Below, piece by piece: positions 33,416-47,400 of a stretch of 64,000 nucleotides of DNA. Source of the DNA: Scolanthus callimorphus. Taxonomy: Eukaryota > Cnidaria > Anthozoa > Actiniaria > Edwardsiidae. A program made the translations under genes and the position numbers. The DNA lies in contig CM066916.1 in the NCBI GenBank assembly GCA_033964015.1, positions 12,564,501-12,628,500 on the forward strand, in the 5' to 3' direction. The notes below the pieces were generated by a model that searched no databases, was not told the origin of the DNA, and was given only the letters and a program-made list of their open reading frames with translations. Each line of letters begins with the position of its first letter. The first letter of the stretch is position 1.

Positions 33416-33883
33416 TAACACAACAAGTTTACGTCATGCAAATCAACATCCTGACAAAGAAACTCGGAGGGTCATTTTTGGCGCGCAAAACAGAAACTTC
33501 CCGATGCCATAACTTCGCGGCTTTTTATCGGATCGTACTCAAATTTGAAATAAGTATTTCTCTCTCTAATCATAAAAGTTTCTCTGAGCATACATATGAT
33601 ACAAATTGAACCAGTGAATATAGTGCCGAGCTGGTTGCCGTTATAAATAAAATACAACCAAATCAAACGGAAAATATATATACAACTCCCTGAATTCAGA
33701 TAGATTCGATTGATATAATTTTTAAATACCATCTAAAGATCTAGAGGCTCACATATCAATCTCAACGGACTGATAGCTCAGTTTATAGAGCCCTGGGCCG
33801 GTTCCTAGAACGTCAGATAAGAGTTATCAGTAGATAAACGCTTCTCCAACTGATAAATCCAGAACAAATCCTATACAACAAAT

Positions 33884-34126
33884 AGAGCGGATTTCAGATG
33901 ACCGTCGTGTTTGCAATTGGTTTGCTTTCTCATTGGCTGCTTATTTCTATCAACCAATCAAATTGCGAACTAATTACAAGCAAGGAATTACTAGCCAATT
34001 GGTTCGGCTCCTGATTGGCTGGGCTGGAAACCATTCAGCAGTAAGTTGTAATTACTCTTGTTTCTGATTGGCTAGTGATTGCACAATTGCGTTTACTTTC
34101 ACGATGGTCGTCTGAAATCTGCTCTA
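33884..34126. mobile_element. MITE with AGAGCGG termini (copy 3)
   Basis: Ends AGAGCGGATTTCAGATGAC / CGTCTGAAATCTGCTCT; same architecture as copies 1 and 2 with a diverged interior. Confidence 0.8.
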
Positions 34127-34350
34127 ACTTTTATCCGTGGATAACTTATCCAACCTTTCAGGAACTGGACCCTAGTCTTGTAACCCTACGCCGTGGGTTT
34201 GAATCCTACGGAGCACACAACCTATAGAGTTCCTGTGGTGGTACGTCTCAAAGGATGATTTCAAAAGTGAAAAATTCGACAGCCACAGTGGCGGATCCAG
34301 ATTTTTGAAACGGGGATGCGTTTCTGGTCTGAAGAACCAGAATAGACTTA

Positions 34351-34797
34351 GACCCCGTCCACACTACACCGTTTTCAAACGAAAACGGATACTTTTTGTT
34401 CCGTTTTCAAAAAGATTTGCGTCAACACTTACAGCCGATTGCGTTTTAGCGTTTTACCCTAACAGTTCGCACGTTATGTTTGAACGTTTGAAAGTTGCGT
34501 TTCTAGGATGAAACGAGACGTTTCTATGGCGAACCAAAGAGTTCTGTTCTCTCTGATTGGTCAGTGAAAAATACACATGGCGGTTGCCCTTGGAAACGTC
34601 CGACTTTTTGTCTCACAACGCAACTTTCAAACGTTCAAACGTAACGTGCGAACTGTTGGGGTAAAACGCTCAAACGCAATCGGCTGTATCGTTTTCGTAT
34701 TGTTTTCGCCGTTTTCGGTGATCGTTTTCGGCGTTGTAGTGTGGACGATAGCCGTATCCGGAGCAAAAAGTGAAAACGGTGTAGTGTGGACGGGGTC
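34351..34797. mobile_element. MITE with GACCCCGTCCACACTACACC termini, TTA duplication
   Basis: Inverted ends of about 27 bp flanked by TTA on both sides (34348-34350, 34798-34800). Secondary inverted copies of CGTTTTCA lie inside. The inner part (AGTTCGCACGTTA...AATCGGCTGTA) recurs at 38452-38708 and 45010-45240. No coding. Confidence 0.8.
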
Positions 34798-35652
34798 TTA
34801 GCAAGGGCACCCAACGAGACAATGAAGTTAAACAGCTAAAAATGCCATTATAAGTCATTGCTGATTACAAATAACTGTAAATTGGGTATTTTAATCCGTA
34901 CAACTTTTGTATCTGTTTGGATTTCGTAGCTGAAAGTTATTGGATGCGAAAATTTTAGGGATTGAAATCATGTCTTCCAAAATTGCCACGGGAAAAACTA
35001 TATCCGAAAATTCCAGGTGACCTTTTTAACGGCAAAAAACACACACAAAATTAGAGCAAAATTTAACGTTTTGCGCAATTCAAAACATCCAGGGCATCGT
35101 ATAGCCTACATACGAATATTAAAGCTTCAAATTCTGAAGCGAAAATTTCAGCTCTCGTAGCGCCATCCGAACAGATATTTTACCGAAAATGATCATTGGG
35201 TGCGCCTGACTTAAGTCGTCAAGGCTACATTTTGCCGCTTTAAACTAACTGTGTATCGCAAATGGGGATGCGTCCGCACCCAAAGCACCTTCCCTGGACA
35301 CGCCACCTAGGCACCGCCTGCCACCTAGGCAGATCAACTCAATCTGACTGCCCTGGGATGAAAACTGGTCCAGAGTGAGTCCATGTAAATGCTTTGTACA
35401 AGAACATATTAAAAAGACAGGTGTAACACAAGTGCAAAACCCCGAGTCAGTTACATTGCCCACGTTGGCAGTCTTACGAGGATCATGTAAGGACAACCTT
35501 ACTCCAAGAACGCGCCGTGTGTTAGACTTGCAGTGCCTTATTTTGGTGATCGTCCGGCGAGTCTCACGTGGTGACAAACGTGACTGGAACTCGAGACCCA
35601 GACAAGGCGCGTAGGTGAATAAAAGCGCGTGTAGCGGATGACTTTTCTCACT

Positions 35653-35918
35653 GTATGCATTGCTACGCGACCTCAAAATTCAATGTTGCGATAGGCGATT
35701 GGCGATTTTTAGCCGTCAATCAAACCAAAACGCTGGATTCGGCCACTTTAGCGGGCCAACATTGATTGCAAAATCAACCAAAGTGGTTTTAAGCTATCCT
35801 TTGGCTTCCTCGACTCGAATTTTTAACTTTCTGGTTCAAGAAAATTGACAACAATCATCTTGCGTAAAATCGCCAATCGCCCAACAGTGAATTTTGAGGT
35901 CGCGTAGCAATGCATACG
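35653..35918. mobile_element. Foldback MITE
   Basis: Inverted ends GTATGCATTGCTACGCGACC / GGTCGCGTAGCAATGCATAC, about 265 bp, with an internal GGCGATTGGCGATTTT pair. Non-coding. Confidence 0.85.
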
Positions 35919-36321
35919 GTACTAACGGAAGTTCGCCAAATAATGGACTGCAAGCAGTATAATCGAGGTTAACCAACACAATGGTTTGTAGTGTGTAACC
36001 CTATTTGATACAGCTGTTTCCAATAATGTTGCCAGAAGTCGTACGCGCGCAGACCGCAAAGTTGTCTGGGTAGGAGGCCTTGAATCGGCTCACTGTTTGA
36101 GTACGCGAATTACTCGTTAACTACTGGGCATGACTAGCTTTAAACAAAGCTCTGTTTTGTAGAATTGTTAAGGCAGACCAGTGAGGTATCATCAAAATAG
36201 GATGACTTGTCTCTACCCATACTGCCTTTCGGTCTGGGCACTTATGCTTAATTAAGCAAGAGCAACATTTCTTGAAAAGCCTGTGCACTTATTAAGACAG
36301 ATTGTTTCAGAACTTCGAGCA

Positions 36322-36420
36322 AATGGACGATTCCAGCTATAACGCACGCGCGCGCTGCATTGTGGTAGTTGTGAGACACGGCTTGAGCTTGGCGCGCGCC
36401 TATAGATGGAATCGTCCATC
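36322..36420. mobile_element. Short MITE, relative of 5933-6221
   Basis: 99-bp element with AATGGACGATTCCAGCTATA / ATAGATGGAATCGTCCAT ends and a CGCGCG interior. Confidence 0.75.
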
Positions 36421-36615
36421 GGAATCGTTACCGAAAAGTACGATTCTTTCGATTTGGTTTTGGTATTTTTGAAACTCATGAATATAAGTCATAAGCTGTG
36501 ATCGTCCCGCCAAACAGTTCTCATGGGAACCTGAGAAAATAAAATTCAAATTTCACAGAAATGTTGCATTTAGCAGGAAAAAACTTTACCACTGGCAATC
36601 CTATATATATCCTGT

Positions 36616-36621
36616 TTTATT
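36616..36621 (-). terminator. AATAAA polyadenylation signal, ETNK 3' end
   Basis: AATAAA on the minus strand about 20 bp past the putative ETNK stop codon. Its position supports a terminal exon here but is not proof. Confidence 0.45.
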
Positions 36622-36639
36622 TGAGAAAACTTTGAAATT

Positions 36640-36742
36640 TTATTTCTCGGGTCTTCGTGAGGATTTTTTGGCGGGACTACCACTGCTTACTTCTTTCATG
36701 GGAATCTTCAAAATCATCCTAACGTAAAGGCAATAGGTAGCC
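36640..36742 (-). CDS. ETNK: ETNK candidate terminal exon
   Basis: The phase fits exon 6: one base completes Gly, then 33 codons (including ATYCLYVRMILKIPMKEV) to a TAA at 36642-36640. An AATAAA follows at 36621-36616 and another overlaps the stop. Similarity to the family C-terminus (GYAxxRFxxYF) is weak, and the acceptor (ggacag) has no pyrimidine tract because a MITE-like sequence begins 25 bp upstream. It could be coincidental. Confidence 0.45.
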
Positions 36743-39700
36743 CTGTCCGGTCCCCAGGCTGAGACCCCCGTCCACACTACACCGTTTTCAAACAAAAACG
36801 GATACATTTTGCTCTGGATACGGCTATCGTCCACACTACAACGCCGAAAACGATCACCGAAAACGGCGAAAACGATAAGTGTGGACGCAAATCTTTTTGA
36901 AAACGGAGCAAAAAGTATCCGTTTTCGTTTGAAAACGGTGTAGCGACCGCCATATTGAATGCACAAAGAGCGGATTAGCTGAGAGAAAGGGGCAGCCTAG
37001 GCCATAGGTGTATTGAACGTTTTAGTAACAATATTTTTATCCAAGTATTGCTCGAAATTCTAGAATAATAGTCAAAAGGGCAACATCACTCCTAAGTCAG
37101 GAGCACTAACTGCACGGGTAGCAAAAAATACGTATTACACCTTGTAGCATTTATCATTTTCATACCCAAGTGCAAGGAATTCCTCTTTCTTGTTAAAATA
37201 TTCATTCAGTCGGATTATTGCATATCTGAAACCAAAAAATACAAATATACAACAATAACAAGAACAAGGAGACATGAAGATAAAGTTGAGTTTTTGAATA
37301 AAGGAAACTCAAAAGAGTACTTGAAAACATTTTGTCCGGGGATCGGATGCTCTGCCCAGAATCTTGACCCCTTACCCTTTTATATACCAAAAAAATGGGA
37401 AAAAGGTACCCCTTTCTTATAATTCTTGCAAAATGCGCGTTAAAAGCTAAAATGTAGCACAATATTGAAACCCTTTCTATACTACAACAACAAAAACCCT
37501 ACCTTTATAAAGATTCTAGTGATTTGTTTAGCGAAATTATATAGTTCGCAAAATCGCTACCCTTTTTATAGTGAAACTCGCAATATCGCTATCCTTTTAT
37601 ATAATTTGAGCCTCAAAACCCTACCCCTTTTGGGCGGAGCATCCCTGTATCGTCGACGAGTGCCCACCGGGTTTTATTTTTTTGTTAGGGATGATCGTCG
37701 GAAATTTTCAGTTTCACCCCTAAAAGATACCAAACATGGCGGGCCATGGCGTGGCTCAAACAATTTATTACCCTAAAAGATACCCTAAAAGATAGGTCTT
37801 ATGTACCAAGTAGGCGCGAAGGACACAGGTAACAGGTGAAAGATACCCATCAAGAAATTTCCGTGTTTGTTTCTAATTTATCGTCTTCTCATCGAATAAT
37901 CTCTCTTTCTTACACGGTTTCTAGAAGTACCATCATAAAAAAAAGTAATTTGGACACAGTTTCGGTCATAAAAGATACCAATCTCCCTAAACTTTATTGA
38001 AGATCAAGATCACCCCTAAAAGAGACCAAAGCATCGTGATTTTAACCCCTAAAAGATACAACGATCATTCCGAGGTCTTTACCTAATTAGGATGATTGAA
38101 GGGTCTAAAAGATTTTCGTAAATCAAGCTTACCCAAGGAAATCAAAGTCGATTGCTGAGAAGTGTGCTTGAACTAGTCCCCAAGTCCCCCAGAATAAGTG
38201 TGATGCCTGGAAAATATTAATTTTCATGAGAAATGTCAGACAAAGCAATCACAAACACAAATGTACCCATCTCAGATTTCTTGTGTCATACACGGATGAA
38301 GTCCACTGCCTACATTGGCAGACTGTAGAACACATTTGTACAGAACAACACTGTTGTTTAGATCTGTCAAAAAATACTATTGTTGCGGAAAACGATTAAA
38401 TAATGGGTTTGTCTACCAACCAACTACAAAAAAAAAAAAAACAATGCAAGATACAGCCGATTGCGTTTCACTGATTAATCCTTGCAGTTCTCAAGTTATG
38501 TTTGAAAGTTTTGAAAGTTTTGCGTTTCTAGGATGGAACGAGACGTTTCTATGGAGAACCAAAGAGTTTTGCCCTTTCTGATTGGTCAGTGAAAAAAACA
38601 AGGCGGTTGCCCTTGGAAACGTCTCACTTTTAGTCTCACAGCGCAACTTTTAAACGTTCAAACGTAACGTGTGAACTGTTCTGGTTACAGTCAAACACAA
38701 TCGGCTGTAAAGACATCAGAGATAAAAATCTCTTGGTGTTCTAATTTTGGGTCTTGTATTTCACAACATTAAAAATTCCTTACCAAAGCAAACTGATTGG
38801 CTTGAACATAAAGTTTCTCAATTTCCTTTTTGGATATGCTGGGGTTTGTTTCTCCTGAAACATGAAAAAATACAATAAAAGATAAATAAACAGGCCACGT
38901 CACACACTGGAATTTCCAATTTCCCAGCAGTAGCGATGCTCACACAGGGATATTTTCTGGAATCACACATTTTGAGTTAAATGTAGGTGCCTGACAGTTT
39001 ACAAACCTCGTATTCAGCAGCTTTTTTCAAGTACTCTGTAATGAACATAATTTGTTGCTCTTTTTTAGGGTAGAGATTATAGTCCACTTCTTCAACTCCT
39101 GCAAAAAAAAAAACAAAAAAAAAAAAAACAAGGGGTGTAAGGCATGTTGCCAACCAGTGGCTGGAATACACATTTAGTTTGTTTTCTAACCACCAGGTTA
39201 GGTTTCGAATTCACAAATGGGCTACGTACAACCTTCAATCTGCCTTTGAGTGTTGTTTGCTTGTCACAGAAAATTATGCACATTATAGAGCTCATCACTA
39301 ATACCAGATGCATACTTGCTAACCCTCCGGGATTTGTGGGAGATTCCTGGTTTTTACCCTTTGGGCTCCCGTGGAAAGAATTGAAACTTTCCATATTATT
39401 TACTGTATGTCTCATGCGTAAGTTCTTGTGACTTTCTCATACCGTCGGTTGCATCTACCCGTCTACATACCAGCATATTCATTGAAGTGGTTGCCAATAT
39501 CATAAGCCAGGGGGTTGTTGTTGGCATATTCATAATCTATAGTGCACACACTATCTATAGCAAAATGCAAAACAGACATTGTTATAGCTATTAAAAATTC
39601 TGCAGCATTGGTGGAGCCTGGGGGGGGGGGGGGGGGGGGGGGGGGCAAGCCTCCCACCTTGTCATACAGTCTTATTACTAATGAGCATTGCATCTGCTGT

Positions 39701-42700
39701 GCATTCATGTGAGAATGGCACAGCTCTCAACCAATCAGAGTGCACATACTATCTTAGCTATTTTATAAATGGCTTTTACCAACATTATAGTCTAGGAGCA
39801 GATCTTGAAAAGAGCCTAAAAAGTGGTTTTCGTAGCACCCATCGCGCAGACCCAAGAAAGTAGCATATGATGACAGTGGTATGTGTATAAGGTTTAATTT
39901 AGGCGGATGTTACAAATGAGCCCATGGGACAACATTCGATTTCTGACACTTTTGTTAGAAGATGCTCACATGTTCTTTGTAAAAGTCTAAAGTAATTTAG
40001 AGCCTGTAAAATTAAACATTTTATCACGAAACACATCAAACTATGCATACGTGTAGAAATAAATGCGTTTCAAATGGTTAGATGCAAACTTATGCCATAA
40101 TTCCGTACGTACTGTAAAAATGAAGGTTAAAGGGATGTCTCTGATGGCGGCCATTTTGAACCCTTTTGTATTCATGAGTTTCCTTTGTTATTCATGGAGT
40201 TCTGAATTCTGGAAAGTCAAGAATGACATAGACTGTACAGCTTTCCCGGCCTAATGCCTATAGTTTAATGGTCTGGTATCTCTTCAAAGACTTTGCTTGA
40301 ATCATTAACTAGGTAATTTGAATAAAGGAAAATGTTTTTGGTATTTTCTATAAACCTATAATTTTTGTTTTTGTCAGCAGAGATCACAGAAAACTACGAC
40401 AGCAGTTAAAATGTCCACATAAGTGTTCAATGCACTGTAGGGATATTTTTTGCCAACGCACGCATTTAGGCACGCTGTACTTGTAGCACTACAGCCTATA
40501 TCTATGTTTCAGGAGAGGAGGCACAAACTCATTTGAATAACAAAGAACTAATATGGCTGCCAACTTCTATTTCTGACGTTAGAGTGGGATTAAGCAGATT
40601 TACAGCTAGGAATTTAAGTGTGTGATTCTTACAATGATACAAAGTTTTGGATACATTTGAACCTTGAATGAGGGGTTTAGAGGCGTATAAGTTCGCAATG
40701 TTTTGCAAAGGACATGTGAGCAGCAGGGGAACAAAATGCCAAATATGTGGGTGTTGTCCCACAAGCCAATCTGTGCGATAGGGATCAAATTGAACCTTAG
40801 GCATTGTACCTATCTTTCTATGTTATTTTCCTGGGTCTGCGCGGTGGGTGCTACGACGCGATTTTTTTCCGGTCGGCTGCTCCTAGACTAATAGGTGTAT
40901 TCATCAAAAATCTTGGCATTAAATCCATTAAAAGAATACTGCAAAAAAGGTCATTATTTTATACCTTGTGAAAAGAGTAAAAGTACATTTTAGGCATTTA
41001 TGCCTGTATCAGGTGCAATTGCCAGCCTGAATAATGAAGGGTATAAGGTATAAAGAACCACCTAAAGTAAAATACATTTCTTTTTCTTTCACCATTTCAC
41101 CAGGGGCAGATGGGCGGCAGGTGCCTCCCCAGTGAAGTATTTTTTTAGTGTCACATGTGGGAAAAACCTGCTTGCCCCCCTAGCAAAAACAAAGGATGAC
41201 CAAGGCTTGCCCCCCAGACAAAAAGTTTTAGCTACAGCCTTGGTCTGTGTCACATACATACCAGCCCACACAGCTCATAAGGATTGGGTGTTCAAAAACA
41301 CCTTTTTATCCTAGACAGGGCATCTGGGGAAGTGCGGCAGTGCGATTCCGCACTTTTGCCAAAAATCGCACTAAACCGCACTTTCACAGTTTCTTTGCAC
41401 TTTTCCGCACTTTTTAAGAAAATGACTAAAATTGTGTGAAAAAATCCTTCTAAGCACGGTTATTTCAAAGATTTGCAGGTCAACACCTAGTTTATAAAGC
41501 CTTGAAAACTCTACCATTTTCTTCCGATACGATCGCCACCGAACGAAAAAAATACCAGGCGTTCCACTACAGACCGTTTGAACATGAGTACAAGAAACCA
41601 TCAATTAGGAGATCTGCAATTGGATGGAAATAAGCCAATAGCTGATCTTGTAAAAATGGTAAATACAAATGGCGCGCGTTACAGGAGAACGAAAACGTTG
41701 GATGTTAGAAGTTCGTTTATTTGTACTTAAAAGCCGTAAATATCCTACGAAACTGCCGGAGCCATTTACCGTAGATGGTGATGACAAAACAGTGTTTTTT
41801 TCGCACGAAGTTTACATTTGGGAGTACTTTAACCGTTTATTATTGAAGTGATTTGTGGGGATCGAGTTTTTAAATGGCTGATGGCGCGCAGCACGCATGG
41901 TGAGCCCTTCTTTTTTTGCATTTTTCCATTGTTCTTGACCTAAACTATTGAACAAGTTAGCTGTTTCTCAATTTCAACGAAATTACGTTTAAAATGACAA
42001 AACAAATAGAAAATCAACAGAAATGACTCGTTATGATCCCCCAAAAGCGCAAACTACAAATTAAGAAATAACTTACCGCACTTTTCCGCACTTTTGACCC
42101 TTTTACCGCACTTTTTTTTTTTCTTTTTTTTTCTTAAAAATCCCGCACTTTTCCGCACTTTTTTGCCGTTTTTTACCGCACTTCCCCAGATGCCCTGCCT
42201 AGATTAGGCAGCCCTGTTCAAAGCAGCCTTCTCATCACTTCCACTCACCAGTTGTACTATTGAATATTATGTTTTTACATAGCAGGTCATTGTGGCAAAA
42301 CACAATGGGACTATCATGCTTATCCAAGTGTTCCTTCAGTTGGTCGACCTCTGCTACCAAATGTACTATGCTCGGACACTGTTCTTGAAATCTGAAAAGA
42401 AGAGGACTTTACTGATTTACATCTTTTCAATATCAACTTCACTGGCAGGTTTTGGAAAGGTCAAAGACCTTGTATCCTATGGGAGACAAAGGAGTTGACC
42501 CTGTAAGAACGTTAGAGATGCAAATGAAGTGAGCCTTTTGTTTCCAATTGATTCTGGTCAACCGGAAACAAAAGACTCGCTTCATTGCATCTCTAACGTT
42601 CTTATGCAGAACAACTCCAAAAAGTTTTGTAGCCCATAAAAGTTTATGCTAACAAGGTAACAGTGAGCTCAATCTGTTTAAGGTCTTCCAGGAGCCTGAA

Positions 42701-44403
42701 GTGGGTCCAACCATGTAGGGTAAGAGGCACAAACCAAGGAAAATAATATTCCTTGTTTTTATTAGCTGCCACGCCAGATTGTTGAGATATGCATCTCCAC
42801 GACAACTGACAAAAATTAATAAAAACCCTTTTTGGGGCTACATTTATGTCTAGTGAGGTTGATATCGATACCAATAGCGCTATTCACTGTTTATCAACAT
42901 AGCCATTGTAATGCTAATGTGCCAACCATAGAATGAATACTGCCATTTGTTCTTTCAACCAATCGATTTCTGGTTGGCACATTGGGAAATTCCAGAAAAT
43001 AAAGGTACCCCTTTCCCCCCCCCCAACGGGCGGCATTTGGAAATTCCGAAGGGATGGGGGGGTTTAAGAGCTCGGAATTCTGATTGCAAGGGGGGGTTCT
43101 CGAAGCTGGATTTCTTGTCACAAGGGGGGGTCTGAAGTTGCCCAACTTCTGAAGGAGTTCGCGTGTTTTTCAGTCTGCTAAAATAGCGTTTTTTCAGAAA
43201 GAAAATAACGTCATTTCACACGTGGAAAAACAGTCTTCGCCGCCATTCGATAGATAGAGAATGCTTGCCAGTTCGTACTTGTCCCTTGTAAGACTCCATA
43301 ATTTTCTACTGATTTCGACTGTTAGTTCAATCACGCAGCAGGTTCAACTTTGTACAATTATGAAATTAATATAAAGGATGTTGGCGATACGGGATAAGTT
43401 GAGCTTAGCATGGACGCGCAACTTTCACCAAAACCCGCCGCAACTTTCCCTAACATATCTAATGAAATCCCGGAACAACACGGTATAGTTTAATAAAACG
43501 TTTCTCAAAAATGGTACATGTAATATGCATGTTGAATAATATGTTTTTCTTTTACTCCTTTTAAGAATTTCTATATGGGTTTTCTTAAGCCTCAAATATT
43601 CGAAGATCTGCAAAAAGTAACAACTAGGCTTTCCAAGCTTGGTCTAGCTCATTCTAATATTGTGTTTTCCTGTTGGTTATATTTGGAAAAATTGTTTTAG
43701 AAAGCGATTTGAAAATGTGTGTTGCAAGTAAATAGCTTCCACACTTCATTTGAAATGTCTATTCCCCCATTTCACGATCGAATGGCGAAAGTCTCAAATT
43801 TTTCCGTATAATATTATCCGATTCTTTGCCCCTACAATTCAAATCTTACAAAATAGCCAGTTAGCTACTAGTTAAACACGCTAAAAATGTAGAGCTCATA
43901 TTCAGTGGATGTTGTGCTGGCCGGTGGTATTTTTTTCTTCAAAATCAAACTATCATGCTCTGTATTAATATTCTGAAACAAGATTATGCGCTTTTTGTGT
44001 TTTCTTTACTTTGCAAATTTAATAAATTCCCGCAATAACCCCCGCAACTTTTGCCTTTTTCTCCGCAACGTTTCCCTCTCGCAAATTTTTACTTTTTCTC
44101 GCAATAATAAACACGGTGGTGATTATTTGGATTCCGGAGGGCAGGGGGGTAAACCATTTTGGAAATTCTGGATGCATGGGGGGGTCAAAAACTAGTGCCG
44201 CCCGTTGGGGTACCTTTATTTTCTGGAATTGCCCATTAATAACAATGGATGACATCATTGTGAAAAGCGCTATAGGGTCCTTGTAAGAAGAATGAAAGAA
44301 AGGACCAAGCATCAATGGGCAATTCCAGAAAATAAAGGTACCCCCCCCACGGGCGGCACTAGTTTTTGACCCCCCCATGCATCCAGAATTTCCAAAATGG
44401 TTT

Positions 44404-44438
<35 letters not shown>

Positions 44439-47400
44439 TGCATATAGAATTCCGGGTAGCTTAAACCCCCTCCCCTTCAGAAATTTCAACTTTTACCCCC
44501 CCTCCCCTCCGGAATCCAAATAAACACCACCTTGTTTATTATTGCGAGAAAAAGTGACAAGAAATCCAGCTCCGAAAACCCCCCTTTGCAATCAGAATTC
44601 CGAGCTCTTAAACCCCCCCATGCCTTCGGAATTTCCAAATGCCGCCCGTGGGGGGGGGGGGGGGGGGGGGGGGGTACCTTTATTTTCTGGAATTGCCCAA
44701 TGTGTAAATCTATTAATTAATGATTTATTTATTAATTCAGTAAAATTGCTGTTTCTCTGTGTTGGCTGTGGTATCCTTTCGATGCTTGGTCAGAAATACT
44801 CCTTAATAAGCATTAAACTTAAGATTTGAAAAAATATTATAATAAAAGACAAAAAAATAGCCCCCTTGGGAATAGTTATAAGTCAAACATCTCAGAATCC
44901 TACTGAAGTAAGTGTCTATTTCTTTGGTTATGTTTTTTTGCTGTAGTAACAACAATTAAATGAAGATAATTAAAAGGAAAATAATTTTTGGTCAATGAGG
45001 CTCCTGGAAACCTTACGGCCGACTGTTTGACTGATTAACCCAAACAGTTCACATGTTACATTTGAAAGTTGCGTTGTGAGACAAATAGTGAGATGTTTCC
45101 AAGGGCAACCGTCATGATTATTTTTCACTGACCAATCAGAGAGGGCAGAACTCTTTGGTTCTCCATAGAAACATCTCGTTCCATCCTAGAAATGCAACTT
45201 TCCAACATTCAAACAAAACATGCAAACTGTTAGGGTTAGACAATAGAGAGTAATAGAGAGCTAGAATGAGGGATCTTCACAGTAAACCTGCCTCCCTCAT
45301 GAGGGCCACTTATTTGCAGACTCCTCATACCTATCAGTTGGAAAATGGCCCAGTCTACCAACTTCTAAACTGGTGGCTGAATATAATCATTCTTAGGGCT
45401 GCCAAAATAGACACTCAAAATTCTTCAATAGCCTGAATTTACATACCCTGTAAATTTTCCAGACCAGTGGAGTAGTATTTTGTCAGTAAAAATGCAGGAC
45501 TTTTCTGTATTAAAGTAATTCTTACTTATAATGTTCACAACCATGCCATATTTTACAATTGCCTACCAGGAAGTGTACTAACAGTTACATGAGTCTCAGC
45601 TTTTATTAAAATAGCTTGCATTTACTCAATCACCTAAACTCTTGCATCGAAGCAAACTCTCACAGCATTCAAGTCAAACATGGATAAAACTCCCTAGTAG
45701 ATGCAGCTATTTCATTCAATCAGCATTGCTCTACATGTTAAAACCATTGTATCATGACAATGTAAGTAGCTTTTTATTCAAATTTTGCAAACCAAACTAC
45801 ACTCACGCTGGGGCCAACCACCCCCTAAATCAGTTATCAAAAGTGAGCAAAAATCAAATCTCGCCATAGATGTAACATTCTACTCTTTCCGTCTATTTTT
45901 ACCAAACTCTGTATATAGGATGGCATTATAAAGACAAACATTTTTCATGTATTGAGTGGTTACCATGGTGTTTGTGACGTGACTGGCGATGACGTAATTA
46001 TTGGATCAATTTTCGTAAAGTCAAATCTGCTTGATTTTTGTAGTGGCAATAATAGATTTTAACAAGAGAAGTTGCAAATCAAAAAACTGTTTGCTTTTAG
46101 GGTTTGTATTAGCTGACTAGTGATTTTTTCAAAATTTGCATAAGGTTGGATCTACCTTACAGTTGAAAAGTCATTCTCTGAAATGCTAGAGCTCAGCTGC
46201 TTTTTATGCTATCAACAAACGGTTTTCGGTTTTCAACATCCCTGGTAAGGTGTATCATTGCCATTACAGAAACAGTGCATATTCCAATTCTTAAAAATGA
46301 TCTCTGGTTACGTAACAAAACACCATAGTGATGCCAAAAGTAATCAAAAATATTTGTCTTCATGATGTCATCCTATCTACCAAATTTGGTCAAAATAGCC
46401 ACATAGGATGCAAAGTCATGTAGAGTCAAAGTTTGAATGACTCATTTTGGGGGGTGGTTGGCCCCAGCGTGAGAACACTCTATGACATTGTATTTACTTT
46501 CAGCCATAAATAACTGTGTTTCATGCGACAATTATCATTGCCAACGATGAAGTATGGTTCATGATACATGGTTTCATGAGCAACGTTCACCGAAGCGTGT
46601 AAACAAGTTGAACAATTTTTCACTCCGCAGCAAAATTATCACTCAGTTGCAAAAATGTTGCACATCATATTTAATATTGACTTGTATTGTATCCATTTTT
46701 TAGGTGACTAAAATGTCTCTTTTTGCAGCTAAATTTTATTGATAAAGTTGCCATATTGTGACTTTATTTTGAGCCCTTCCCATGTCCAACGTGGCAGCTT
46801 TATTTTTAACAGCACACCAGGGAACATATACCCTATAACAAGGTTGTTGATCTTCTGAAAATAATCAGCAAGTTGGTTAAAATATATCCACACCATTAAA
46901 AGAGCACATAAAAATTAGAAATCTGGCAAGTTTCACACGACGGCTTGTAAAATGGCAAAGAAACAGCCCTGAGATGTCACAAATGTTGTTCCATTCAAGC
47001 AAGAAATTGACCTGGGGGCAAACATGAAGGAACAACATTAAATATTCACGAATTAACAGGTCTGTATCTCGACTTATTTACAACATTTTGCTGTCAAACT
47101 TGGCGAATCGAGTCATTTTTAGCTGATCTTTACACTGGTATGGATGGATTTTCACCAAGTTTCTGATTTCAAAAGATAAACAAATCGTGCATGGTAAACT
47201 TATTGTCACACTTCCCTAATCCGACTCCTGACCCGGTTGTAAATAGATAACGTTTTAAAAACACACCTCTTATTTTTAGCCTCATCTTCAAATTCTTCCA
47301 CCATCACTAGACGTAGAAACTTCTTAATAGTTTGGTCCCACGTAGAAGGAGAGGATTGATTTATTGGAACTATTGCATGCAGCTCAGCCAAATGTCTTGC

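Noticed and set aside
44019..44489. 156-codon minus-strand frame with a Gly run
   Set aside because: It runs through the foldback element and its C34 tract; the Gly run is the homopolymer in translation.
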